A stretch of DNA of 64,000 nucleotides from Hanleya hanleyi (lineage: Eukaryota; Mollusca; Polyplacophora; Lepidopleurida; Hanleyidae), in contig JAVTVY010019021.1 of NCBI GenBank assembly GCA_036873755.1, positions 1 to 64,000 of the forward strand, given 5' to 3'. Shown piece by piece: positions 47,561 to 57,715 of this stretch. The notes under the pieces were generated by a model that saw only the letters and a list, made by a program, of their open reading frames with translations, had not been told where the DNA came from and searched no databases. Each line of letters opens with the position of its first letter. Positions within the stretch are counted from its first letter, which is position 1. The position numbers and the translations under genes are program-made.

Positions 47561-48935
47561 CGTTCTGTTCATTCATCCATGCGATATCTCTCGTTTCAAG
47601 GTATGGATTGGTACCAAACTTTGAGTATACCTTACTCGCATGGCAAAGAGGAGCCATATATTTGAGATCAATTTGTCAAAGGTCAAGGTCAGTCCCCAAA
47701 AACTGAATCAAGTTTAGCTGACTATACGTGTTAGGTTGGAATATTCAAAGATCTTTCCCCTGCATATACATGGTATTGTCCTGTGGAGTTGTCTCCCATG
47801 TTTGAAATCACATTTAGTTAAACTGTTGTGAAATAAAAACCATACATTTACTAATTTAACGGGAAGAGAGGTCCTGAACTTCATACCTGTTTATTAACTC
47901 AAGAACAAAGGTTTACTTCATCACTTTCTTCTTCCTTCATGAAAAATTCTCTCGTCTGAAAGGAATCCATTTGCAGGAAAACTACTATTTTCTTGTTTGA
48001 CTATTGTCGATTTCAGTGTGGAATATGTGAGCTCTCAGCTCTTGCTTCAAGGTCAACTAGTTACCAAAAGTTAAGCTCATTTTAGTTTATCATTCAATAT
48101 AACATGTGATATATTTTACATTCTCAGAAGCGCAAAATTGTAGACCTTTCTCTATATTGCTAGCTACCAATTGGAATCAAGGCTATTAAACAACCTTGAA
48201 ATTTGGACCAATGTAATTCCAGATATACGGGTGTATATTGAAGCCCCTTGGGCTCTTGTTCATTAATTTACTGTTAGACCAGAGGGATCAAATTCATAAG
48301 AATGATTTTTTTTTTTTTTTCCACAGAAGCGGAATTTAATTGATGTGATTGAATTATTAGAGGATTTGCCATATTTCTGTAATTAGTAGAACTGCTCGCA
48401 GGAGAAATCAGGAGCAGATCATATTTTCTATTCCACTTCTTGTGGTAAGAGAAGAAAATTATATTCCAGTCCTGATGAGCAAGAAATTCCTTCATCATTT
48501 GAGACTAAAAAGTAAAGATGTGTTACTTGAGCACCACCATACAAGACCACCTATTTTAAGGCAGAATAAAGAAGAAAAAGTCACAATACATGAATCTTAT
48601 TTGTTTTATTTATTATTCCACATGAGCAGAAGTGTATACATCATCAACGATGTACATGTATGTTTAGCTTGTGCTAATACATTTTCGTGTACTTGCCTCG
48701 AGTGCTAGAACATATTCTGCAATGCTGAGTGGTAGCATAACCTTAAAGTGGTGTATTTGTTCAAAATTATTTTGAGGTGAAAACATCACCTTTTTCTCTC
48801 TACAAAGATATGAAGCCAGTCAAGAACCAAAATTGTCCACACTATTTCAGTATAAAGTGTATGTTGGTTCAGGAATCTGCAGTGTTTTGAGATGTTCTTC
48901 TGCCATTAATGGTGAACAACATAATTATGCGCTTA
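47561..48935. other. Intergenic sequence with a MITE fragment
   Basis: Around 48285-48373 a fragment of the CTCTAATAATTCAATCAC family is seen (GTGATTGAATTATTAGAGGA at 48341-48360). Nothing else is recognised. Confidence 0.5.
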
Positions 48936-48936
48936 A

Positions 48937-49100
48937 GAAATAATTTTTTCATAGGCATGCTCAATGGTTATTTTATGTACGGTTAGTGTGGGAAAGTTTA
49001 TATTTTAGGGCAAGAGCGAAGCCCGCACCCTAAAATATAAACTTTCTCACACTAACCGTGCGTAAAATAACCACTGAGCATGCCTATGAAAACATTATTC
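48937..49100. repeat. Long hairpin, about 75-bp arms
   Basis: The left arm (TCATAGGCATGCTCAATGGT ... AGTTTATATTTTAGGG) pairs with the right arm (CCCTAAAATATAAACTTTCT ... GAGCATGCCTATGA), with few mismatches and a loop of about 10 bases. It looks like a small palindromic MITE. Confidence 0.88.
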
Positions 49101-49198
49101 TATTGCACTACCCAAATTGATCATCAACAAATATTATAATGAAAAGTTGAGAACACATATTTTAAACTTTGACAACCTTTCTCCCCTTTCTTGAAAAA

Positions 49199-49258
49199 GA
49201 CTTGTCCACTGATGCTCCCGTCTCGATTGGCATCGTGCCAATGTCAGTGGACAAGTTT
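49199..49258. repeat. Compact pre-miRNA-sized hairpin
   Basis: ACTTGTCCACTGA and its complement TCAGTGGACAAGT enclose a second stem (GATTGGCA / TGCCAAT) with a TCG loop. The whole is 60 bases. No known microRNA is claimed. Confidence 0.65.
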
Positions 49259-49397
49259 ATGTGGTCTCCCAAATGGAGAATGATACTGTCAGCTGTGTGG
49301 AAATTACATGGATATATATGTCTATTTGTGTCGCTTTGTTAATCAATTTTATGATGGAAACAACAGTTAAACTTGAGAAAGAAATGTTATCTTATAA

Positions 49398-49420
49398 TTT
49401 ATTTGTTTGTTTGTTTTATT
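49398..49420 (-). terminator. Possible polyadenylation signals of the ankyrin gene
   Basis: On the minus strand AATAAA occurs at 49415-49420 and 49398-49403, about 355-375 nt past the proposed stop codon. Confidence 0.4.
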
Positions 49421-49773
49421 CGATTGTTAATTGTATGAAAGCAGACGTCCCTTTCCTCATCCGACTTGTGAAATGGAATCTACCAATGAAAACCTGCACA
49501 TGACGGGTGTTGATTTCACATAACCATGCTAAAACATGTAAGAAATGCATGGTTAGCTCGATGTTATTGACACAAGTGTTACAGAATTCTACATAGTGCC
49601 CAGTCTTTTGTGTCTGAAATGGCTTTATGAGCGAACAATCCAACAGAGCCAGCCTCTATCTGAAGATAGTGGACAAAACTGTGCTAGTTCACGAGGAGCA
49701 CCTCTGGTCAAATCAACAGAACCACACATCCAGGTGTTTCCCTGCTGATCCTTGGACCTACCTGACCACTGGT

Positions 49774-49889
49774 TTACAGGATAAACAAGTGATCATTTTG
49801 CTCAACAGTCTCCTTCATACACACTTCAGCAATTTCCAATTCTTGCACAGAAGGTCTAATGAAGCGAACTTGGGCAGCCAGAGATTGTA
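49774..49889 (-). CDS. Ankyrin gene last exon
   Basis: Acceptor ACCTGACAG; the first two bases complete a Val codon, giving VQSLAAQVRFIRPSVQELEI and onward to the stop TAA at 49774-49776. The GHKA-VQ join reproduces the family's GYRSVQ across the splice. Confidence 0.65.
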
Positions 49890-52800
49890 CTGTCAGGTAA
49901 TACTACCAAACAGAGACAGCATGTGGGTGTCCATCACCTGCTGAACTGCAATGATAACAAAAAGTACAGAAGATATTGAAATTGCCCTGGTTACATCAAG
50001 GAGTAACAGATATTGAAATGTATTCATGCATGCTTAATTTACAAAATAATTCTAAAGAAGTCCTGGTAGGAGCTAAACATTATTAATACTCCCTCCAATA
50101 ATTCTATACAAAAAAGTCCTGGTAGGAGCTAAACACTATTAATACTGCCTCCAATAATTCTATACAAAAAAGTCCTGGTAGGAGCTAAACACTACATTGT
50201 ACTAATACTCTCTCTAATAATTGAATGTTCTGTCTAATAAGTGAAATATTCTATTATAAAATCAAGGGTGATCAAATTTTACTACAACAAATGGTTCAAA
50301 CTCATGCATATAATCCATTATTTCAATAATTTCAGAGAGTGATAAAATTCAGTAGAACCGCCAATTAAATTTTGTCCCTAAAACTTGGGGTGGTTGAATT
50401 TTGATAGGGGATTCAATTATTAGAGGTATTACCATAGGCAAGCAGTTGACCAATGTCAAGTGGATTTAAGTGGACTTGCTTGTAAATGCTAAGTGGACTT
50501 GCTGGTGTTCCACAAAGAATAAATTCTTTGCCTACGGTAATCCCTCTCATAGTTCAATTCCTGTATCAAAATTCAATCACCCCCAATTTTGGAGACAAAA
50601 TTCAATCATCTGTTTTAATAAATTTGATCACTCTCTAAAATCATTGAAATAACCAAGAAATAATGGATCATCTGCATTTTGTCAACATGTCCTAATAAAT
50701 TCGATCACCTCCACATTTTATGGTGAGAAATTTCACTTCCTGTGATTGAATTATTAGAGGGATTGCCATACCAATGATGTCGCGAAGAAATCCACCTATA
50801 AATGGGTAAGATGAGTCACAAATGTTAGTTTCATCATCCTTCTATTTCTAGGGTATGGTTGAAAGTCGGTCCAGTGGCATACACCAATACAGTTGGCATG
50901 GCAACATGAGCTATCAGACCATATTACTCGTTCAGTTCTGAAGCATGTGGGCATTGAGTGAGTGAATCAGCTAAGTTTTAACCGTTGCCTTCAACAATAT
51001 TTAAGTCACATCGCGACATACCAACAAGGCCAAGGTGCATTCCTGTTGCTTCAAAGAAGCAAATTTTTGACGTAACCAGAACACCCGCCATCTGCCCTAT
51101 AATACACTGAGAACAGCATATGCAATAAAGACAAGTGCACATACAGTGCTAGAAATCACATTATCAAGTTCCTGTTGCTTCTTGGCAAAATGCATTGAGG
51201 GGCATTGAGGTAGTTCAGGAACGTAGTGTGGAACTTTTCAACACCAGATTTTCCTGTAGCATTGTGACATTGTATATTTTGAAGTTGAAAAGTGACCCCT
51301 GCAGTGGGTAACCTGGCTTTGGATCCAACATGGCGACAGAGTAATGATTGTGTATGAACAAGGATCAGGATCCACTTTAAAATATCTGTGATCTCAACCC
51401 AATCTTGTTAGGTCTCAATGCGAGCTCAACAAACGCATACGTGAAATATATTGGAAAATTGTGAGTGAGCTATAATATACATGTACCAAATTCATATCAC
51501 ACATACTCAACCATGACCAATTTTGTTATACCACAACTTATCAGGGTTGTCGTGAACATATTGGACGTATTAGTGGTGGAATTTCATGTAAGGATCTATT
51601 GTCTAGACTTTTGTACAGAGGAAAGTCCCTCGAGAATCTACAGACCCCTTGTTGTCCTCAGACTTGTCTATTGTATGCATTGTTTTGTGATCTTTACATG
51701 AAGTATGAACTGCATTAGTTGGGGTGTTCTCTACACATTGAGTTGGATACATAATTTAGATCAGGTGAAAAGATAACCCCTCAAATACCACACAAACTGC
51801 TGTATCACTGACCAGCCTTGTGACCTTGACCCACAGCCAAGTCCATAGCACTGTACCCATCTTCATTCTCGGCTGTTAAGTCTGCTCCAAACTCCAGTAG
51901 AACATGGACACAGCTTGGATGGTTATTGTAAGCGGAGTACATCAGTGCTGTACTATTGCTCTGAAAATATGCAATTCAGACTTACAGCAGGATTTTACAA
52001 CTATTTCAGGGAAAGAGGGCGGGGGGGGGGGGGGGCCTAATGGAGAGCAATTTCAAGTACACAACTGGAACATCATTTCTAGTTGTGCTTGTTCTGAACC
52101 TGGTCTGCAATACAAAATTGGTGGTGCATGTAGTTTGCAATATTAACAAGAACACTGGTTGGAAGAGAATCACAGTTAGACTGTATCAACATGAGGATCC
52201 AGTTACAACAAGTCATTTAATGTTAGGGAGCTTCATGGAATTGGGGCATCGCTAGCAACTGGCATAAGATATTCCAAATGGAATGTCATGGTGCACCCAG
52301 TCATAATATATAGGAACTCCCTGGCATCCTTTTCAAACTCAGCAGAGAAAGGATGGCATATGGCCAGTACAGGGGCCGGTGGCATTGCGCTTGCGGTGAA
52401 GAAGTGCCGGCAAGGTTTTCAGCTGTAGATGGAAGACTTGGGTCTAGTTAATGGTGCAGAATGGGAACAGGTAGTTGACAATGTGATATGGATATCGGGA
52501 AACTTTGGAGACAAATATGCTATAGGGCTGCTGTATGCAGCACAGCAAGGAGTTGACCGGGGCTGGAATGATATGTTATAGGATCTATTGGTGGCACAGA
52601 TGACAAGATTAAGGCAGATTGGATATAAAGTGGTTTTGCTGGGAGATTTTAATGGGCATGTTGGGGATAAAGAGGGGGAAGGTATACATGGAGACAAACC
52701 TGGTGTTAACCGCAATGGGACGAGAATATTAGAGATAGAGAAAACATTTGAGTTATATATAATGAATAGAACACCAAAACGTTCAGGGTTCTGGACACGA

Positions 52801-55800
52801 GAGAGGGAGGGGTGTATAAAGACAGTAGTGGATTACATTCTGCTACAGCACACAGAACTGGATAACGTGAGATATATAGTGATTGATGATATTCAAAATT
52901 ATGATGTAGACAGTGATCATAACTGGGTTATGATGGAAATGGAACAGAGGGTTCAAGGAGGGGAAAGTATCAGTAGAAACCAGTTCAAGCGGGTGATGAA
53001 TGAAGACACTGATTGGAAAACATTTCGGAAAAATATAGAGCAAGAATTCAGTGATTGGGAAGTGCAGGTTAGAGAATGTACGACAGGAGAGAAATGTTCA
53101 ATAAACGGCTCATTGCAGCTACGGAAGGGGTCATCCCATGGGTAAGATGGAATAGTGGAAATAGATTAGAAAATACAGAAATTCGGGAGGCGAGGCGGAA
53201 AAGGCGCTGTGCAAGACAAGAGTTTAATATGGCCTTGATAAGTGAGGGAGAAAGGAAAGAGGAGCTAGTGAGTGAAGCACAGAAGGAGTATGAGCAGGCT
53301 AGGAGAGAGGTGAAGGAGTTGACACAATGCATGATTAGACTACATAATCAGGATGTAGTAAATAGAATTGATAGAGAGGGAAAGGAAGGTAGCAGAACAT
53401 TTTGGAAGTTGGTTAACCATAAGAGGAAACAAGAGGTATCCGGCGTCTTGAAGACTGGGGAGGGCAGGGGTGAATCTCGGGAAGCGAATCATTCCTGGGT
53501 TGTTTTTTGCAGATGATACAGTTTTATTTGCGAAAACAAGGAAAGAATTACAGTTTATCTTGGATATAGTTGGGAAGTTTGGATTTGAAAAGAAGATAAT
53601 CTACAGCCCAACAAAGAGTTGCGTTATGGTTAGTAGTGAGGTTAAACCAGGAGGGGACAACTGGCAACTTGGGAAGTTAAGTCTGGGGGAGGCGGAGGAA
53701 CATGTCATGAAGATAGGAGAGGCGGATGAAAGTAAGTAACTTGGAATTAGAATGAAGTTAACAGGACAAATTTTCAGGGTGCAAAAGCAAGAGATGATTG
53801 CAAAGGCAAAGAGAATGTTGGGGATAGTCAAGGCCATAAGTGCCAGTACATGTAACCGAAGTATGTGCGCAAGAATATTGTGGGAGAGAGTTGCAGTTCC
53901 TACAATTTTATATGAGGTAGAAATAGTGGAACTTGATGGGAAAACGCTGGCAGTATTGGATTTGGTGGAACTACAGGCAGGGAGATGGATACTAGGGGTG
54001 AACCGTATGACTGCAATAGAAGCTATTTATGGAGAACTTGGTTGGAGCAGAATGGCTGACAAAGTAGGAATATTGAAGTTAAACTACTATGGGCGTCTTG
54101 TTAGAATGGAGGGGGATAGATGGGCAAAAACTGCTTGGGAGGAAGGTCTCAAAACAGAGAAACAGACTGGGTGGTTCAAGGAAGTAGAAGCGATTAGCAC
54201 AAACTATGATGTTAACTTAATTGAAACCGGAAACAGTGAGAGAAGATGGAAACATGAGATTGATCTAATCAAAACCCCTCGGCTTTCCCCAAGTGATTGT
54301 GACCCATGTGTAGTGTGAATTGGGGAAGAGATAGTTCTATGTGGGGTGATCAAGATATACGGGTAGTACATTCAGGCATATAGGACAGAAATAGAAAATT
54401 ATATATCTGTAAAGGGGCATAACTCTGTAAAATATGGGTCGAGGGGAGCCACTTTCGATAGGCGTCTGACTTAGCATTCTGTAAAATAAGAACCGAGACG
54501 AATAAGCTGTACCGAACATGGATCTGCAGATTGAACTTGTACATTCAGCTACAGCTAGATAACAAAATTGGAGATTATTACATCCGAAAGGGGCATAACT
54601 CCATAAGCCGAGGCGAGTTATCCTTTGTTGGCTTGTAGAATACAACAATATAAATAAGTTTCCAAAATATAGTAGCTATACCGAACACAGTTCTGCAGAT
54701 ATAGTTGGTTACATTCAGCCATATAGGACAAAAATAGAAATTAATAAATCAGTAAAGGGGCATAACTCTGTAAAGTATGGGCCGAGGGGAGCCACTTTCG
54801 ATAGGCGTCTGACTTAGCACTACTGTAAAATAAGAACCGAGACAAATAAGCTGTACCGAACACGGATCTGCAGATATAACTTGTATATTCAACTACAGAT
54901 AACAAAATCGGAGATTATTACATCCGAAAGGGGCATAACTCCATAAGCCGAGGCAAGTAATCCTTTGTTGGCTTGTAGAATACAACAATATAAATAAGTT
55001 TCCAAAATATAGTAACTATACCGAACACAGTTCTGCAGATATAGTTGGTTACATTCAGGCATATAGGACAGAAATAGAAATTAATAAATCTGTAAAGGGG
55101 CAGAACTCTGTAAACTATGGGCCGAGGGAAGCCACTTTCAATAGGCGTCTGACTTAGCACTAGATAAATAAGTGTTGAAAATTTGGTGGTTGTATCTCAA
55201 GCGCTTTTGCCTAAAATGCGTTAACGGACGGACGGACGGACGGACGTACATGGCAACGACAATACCCCGAGGCCAAAATGGCCGAGGGGTAAAAAAATGG
55301 TTTCTGTTAAAGTAGATGAAAAGTGGGTAGAAGAGTGGAAAGATGGGATGGAATCTAAATCATCCTTGTTTATATACAAGAAGAAAGAGGGTCCATGGAA
55401 AGAGAGATATGTAGACTGGGCGGGTGATTTTTCTTGGCTGGCGAAGGCTAGGACAGGGTCGTTGGCCACAAGGAATAGGATGAAACAAAGTCTGGAAGAG
55501 AAAAGGTGTAAAACGTGTGGGGTGATGGAAGATATGAAACATGTCTTGTTATATTGTGAAAGATACAGGGAAAGGAGGGACGAGTTGAGGGGTCAGTTGA
55601 TAGCTTCACATAAGGAAATTAGATGGGGAATAATAAGTGGGGATGATGAAGACCTAGCCTTATCAGACTTGTTGGGGCTTGGTGGTAATGCTTTGGATAA
55701 GACAGAGAGCCGTATCGTATCCAACTTTGTGCAGGATGTGTGGACCATTAGAGCGGATATTGAGGGGTTGGGGGAGGCAGAACTGCTGTAGAATGTTAAT

Positions 55801-57011
55801 GTGACAAGACTTTACACTGGGTGCAATGTGAAGGATTACTTTGTAAAACGGCTCAACAGTGGAAAGCTGGAGAGGACGGGGAACAATAGGATACTTGAAA
55901 ATTTAGGACACAAGGACGAGGATTACTAGGGTGTTGGGGGCAGGAACAATTATTAAAGAAAGTGGGTTGGAGAGAAATTCGATGGGTGATATATTAAATG
56001 TTGAGTGAATGGGGAGGATGAGTGGCTATTGGGAGATTTAATTATGAGTGTCCATGGTGATAATTAATCAAAGTTGCCACTAACAATTGGTCCGAGAAGA
56101 GAGAATGATGGGGCTTGACAGATGGAAATATTATGTGATACTTCTGTAGTTATGGGAATTAAGAGAAGGTATATTGTGTAATAGGAATGTGGGGATTAAA
56201 CAGTGTCTATGTGACACTGTTAAGAGGGATCATGTGTAGGGCGGGTTGGGGGAAACAGGTTGCACGGCGTGTTCGCACGACCTGTGCCCAAGTACATCCA
56301 TCCATCCATCCATGGCATGCCATATAATAGAACAGACGGAATGGCATCCTCTCCATGCTGATAACACTACACTGGGCATGGTGTATTCCATGCAGATCAC
56401 CGGCATATCTCATTCCTGTCAAGGAACTAATTTCTTGAAGCTCCCTAATTAGAACACAATTCTTCAAGTCCCTTTTAACTAAGAACCAAGAAGTTTAAGA
56501 GAGTAATATTACAAGCCCTATAGTACGGTGATTCCTCCAATACAATCAGCCCATTAGAATTCAATCAGCATAGTCTTGTGGGCAAGCTTCAATCAACGAT
56601 TCTAATAACTTTGATCAACCACTAAAATCATTACAACTAAAGAAACAGTGGCTTATTGGCATGATTTTGGACCATAATAAATGAATTTGAACCATACTAT
56701 ATTTGATCATCCCCTGACTATTGGTGGGAAACTTGACTTCCTATGACTGAATTATTAGAGAAATTACCAGACAAAATGGTGTACCTCATCAGTGTAATTG
56801 GGATCCATGGACAGTGTGAGAAGATGTCGGACTATGTCTGTGTATCCACTACAGGCGGCCAAGAGGAGTGAGTTCTCCCCATGGTTACCGGAGTGGTGGA
56901 TCTTAGCCCCTCTATCCAGCAGGTATTCCATGGAGGTCGTCTGACCATTAGCACAGGCCCAGAGCAGGGCTGTAAATCCCAGCTCATCTACACAGTTCAC
57001 ATCAGCACCAC
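49774..57011 (-). CDS. RFXANK/ANKRA2-like ankyrin-repeat protein, 3' part (three exons)
   Basis: Three minus-strand exons join in phase: 56785-57011, 51813-51960, 49774-49889. The product carries ankyrin repeats GADVNCVDELGFTALLWACA, ENSLLLAACSGYTDIVRHLL, STALMYSAYNNHPSCVHVLL and EDGYSAMDLAVGQGHKAVQS. Their order and spacing follow the RFXANK/ANKRA2 ankyrin domain (GFTPLMWA..., SALSLACSKGYTDIV..., GGTPLLYAV.GNH..CV..LL, GY..MDLAVALGYR.VQ). In vertebrates RFXANK is a nuclear subunit of the RFX complex and ANKRA2 binds PxLPxI motifs. The C-terminal tail after VQ (ending ETVEQNDHLFIL) is longer than and unlike the vertebrate end. The gene converges on KATNAL2. The 5' exons were not found; DIRS copy 2 lies immediately upstream. 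A cytoplasmic ankyrin protein of another family is possible. Confidence 0.72.
50057..50211. repeat. 56-bp tandem repeat, three units
   Basis: The unit starts AAGTCCTGGTAGGAGCTAAA and ends with CCAATAATTCTATACAAA; three copies, the last partial and running into the adjacent MITE. Confidence 0.85.
50212..50432. mobile_element. CTCTAATAATTCAATCAC MITE family, copy
   Basis: Starts CTCTAATAATTGAATGTT and ends GATTCAATTATTAGAGGTAT, about 220 bp, interior TTATTTCAATAATTTCAGAG. It is one of the more complete copies. Confidence 0.75.
50533..50770. mobile_element. CTCTAATAATTCAATCAC MITE family, copy
   Basis: Starts GGTAATCCCTCTCATAGTTC and ends GTGATTGAATTATTAGAGGG ATTGCC. Full length, about 238 bp, in the opposite orientation to the copy just upstream. 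Confidence 0.78.
50771..51812. other. Ankyrin-gene intron, nothing recognised but a dispersed repeat
   Basis: About 51650-51710 matches 6270-6350 in KATNAL2 intron 1. No exon was found. Confidence 0.5.
51813..51960 (-). CDS. Ankyrin gene internal exon
   Basis: Acceptor CATATTTTCAG, codons SNSTALMYSAYNNHPSCVHV, LLEFGADLTAENEDGYSAMD, LAVGQGHKA, donor GTCAGT; phase 0 in and 1 out. Confidence 0.78.
52370..52990 (+). pseudogene. LINE APE-type endonuclease remnant
   Basis: The frame contains VVLLGDFNGHVGD (metal-binding GDFN) and later DVDSDHNWVMME (SDH motif), characteristic of APE endonucleases of non-LTR elements. In-frame stops near 52426 and 52579 break the upstream part. Confidence 0.8.
53076..53460 (+). 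pseudogene. LINE linker between endonuclease and RT
   Basis: Charged, helical sequence (EIREARRKRRCARQEFNMAL, RTFWKLVNHKRK) of the kind that precedes the RT in CR1/Jockey-like elements. The frame breaks just before the RT; RT motifs before FADD are missing, implying an internal deletion near 53465. Confidence 0.68.
53470..54318 (+). pseudogene. LINE reverse transcriptase remnant
   Basis: Contains the catalytic palm motif in IPGLFFADDTVLFAKTRKEL, then KSCVMV, a stop at 53737 and the thumb region (VPTILYEVEIV, LQAGRWILGVNR). Fingers and the first palm motifs are absent. Confidence 0.8.
54346..55293. repeat. Tandem repeat element (342-bp units) inside the LINE
   Basis: ACATTCAGGCATATAGGAC recurs at about 54367, 54711 and 55051 (spacing about 340-344). 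Units contain AAAGGGGCATAACTCTGTAA and GCCGAGGCGAGTTATCC. It ends with a (GGAC)n run at 55224-55246 and GGCCAAAATGGCCGAGGGGT. It separates the LINE's RT from its C-terminus, so it inserted into it. Confidence 0.82.
55297..55791 (+). pseudogene. LINE C-terminal zinc-finger part
   Basis: Contains CKTCGVMEDMKHVLLYCERY, the CCHC-type motif found after the RT of many non-LTR elements, preceded by RTGSLATRNRMKQS. It is open for 164 codons. Confidence 0.75.
56311..56526. other. Intron sequence, nothing recognised
   Basis: No repeat boundary or exon identified. Confidence 0.45.
56527..56769. mobile_element. CTCTAATAATTCAATCAC MITE family, copy at the ankyrin splice donor
   Basis: Starts GGTGATTCCTCCAATACAAT, ends TGACTGAATTATTAGAGAAA TTACC. 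It ends about 15 bases from the splice donor of exon 56785-57011. Confidence 0.72.
56785..57011 (-). CDS. Ankyrin gene exon with two ankyrin repeats
   Basis: Reads GADVNCVDELGFTALLWACA, NGQTTSMEYLLDRGAKIHHS, then ENSLLLAACSGYTDIVRHLL to DPNYTDE, with donor GTACAC. The acceptor (CTCATTATAAAG) has a weak pyrimidine tract. A MITE ends about 16 bases beyond the donor. Confidence 0.78.
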
Positions 57012-57303
57012 CTTTATAATGAGACGGTCAACTAAGCATAAATCACATCCAGAGGCATAATGTAACACAAGGGGAATCATATAAACCATTAGACGACATC
57101 CAATCCCAGCACAAGTATCTATATACATGTACATGTGTATACTCTAAAATGGATCCCAAGTTCACCTGAATAATCTGGATTCATAAACTTTCAACTGAAG
57201 TCAATGTTATATTTTGCCATATGAAGGAGTCCTAAAATTTAAAACAATTCTCAAAAACGACCCCCACTCAGAGAGGCTATAAACCCCGAGCTGTAACAGT
57301 AAG

Positions 57304-57506
57304 ATTTGATTCCTAAGTCTTAAACCTGCTTTAATTAATGCCTTTAAACTCCATTTAAATGCACAATCAAACGTAGAAAACGGAAGTAAAACCAAAAATT
57401 ATCTCCCCTAGGAGAGAGAGTTATCCGCCCCCAGGAGAGCTCTCCCATTCAATCCAGCGTGGTCACTATAAAGGTCACTGCAAGCCTCATTCCAATCCTC
57501 TTTCTC
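57304..57506. repeat. DIRS copy 2 left inverted terminal repeat
   Basis: Begins ATTTGATTCCTAAGTCTTAA and includes CGTAGAAAACGGAAG, the complement of the right repeat. Confidence 0.85.
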
Positions 57507-57653
57507 CTGTTTGCTCTCGAGCAGTGCACATCTAGGGAAGTGTTCAGATTCAATTTACAACATTAGTGTTTCGCTGGTGTATCCTTTATCAAGTGTGACT
57601 TGTGTTGTTTATTCGGAACTTACTTATTGTATTATGTCTAGGTTCCGACTTCT

Positions 57654-57715
57654 ATTCCTTGTCGTACGTGCGGGCAAAATTTGTCCCCATTGGACGCCCA
57701 CACGGCTTGTGTTTT
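57654..57715 (+). pseudogene. DIRS gag-like zinc-finger remnant, copy 2
   Basis: Reads IPCRTCGQNLSPLDAHTACV and stops shortly after. The C-x2-C-x7-D-x-H-x3-C pattern matches DIRS gag N-termini. Downstream (57720-58590) several frames look like decayed gag sequence but are broken by stops. Confidence 0.62.

Larger units (their letters stand above)
52260..56310 (+). mobile_element. Decayed LINE (non-LTR retrotransposon) split by an insertion
   Basis: Order: endonuclease (about 52370-52990), coiled linker (53076-53460), truncated reverse transcriptase (53470-54318), tandem repeat insertion (about 54346-55293), zinc-finger C-terminus (55297-55791), and a 3' end near 56310 with an ATCC repeat tail. 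It lies antisense in an intron of the ankyrin gene. The 5' limit is approximate. Internal stops and a deletion within the RT make it inactive. Confidence 0.8.

Noticed and set aside
49627..49944. 105-codon plus-strand open frame
   Set aside because: It is the antisense shadow of the last ankyrin exon, which fits by phase and family sequence.
53601..53837. Minus-strand open frame in the LINE
   Set aside because: Antisense shadow of the reverse transcriptase coding strand.
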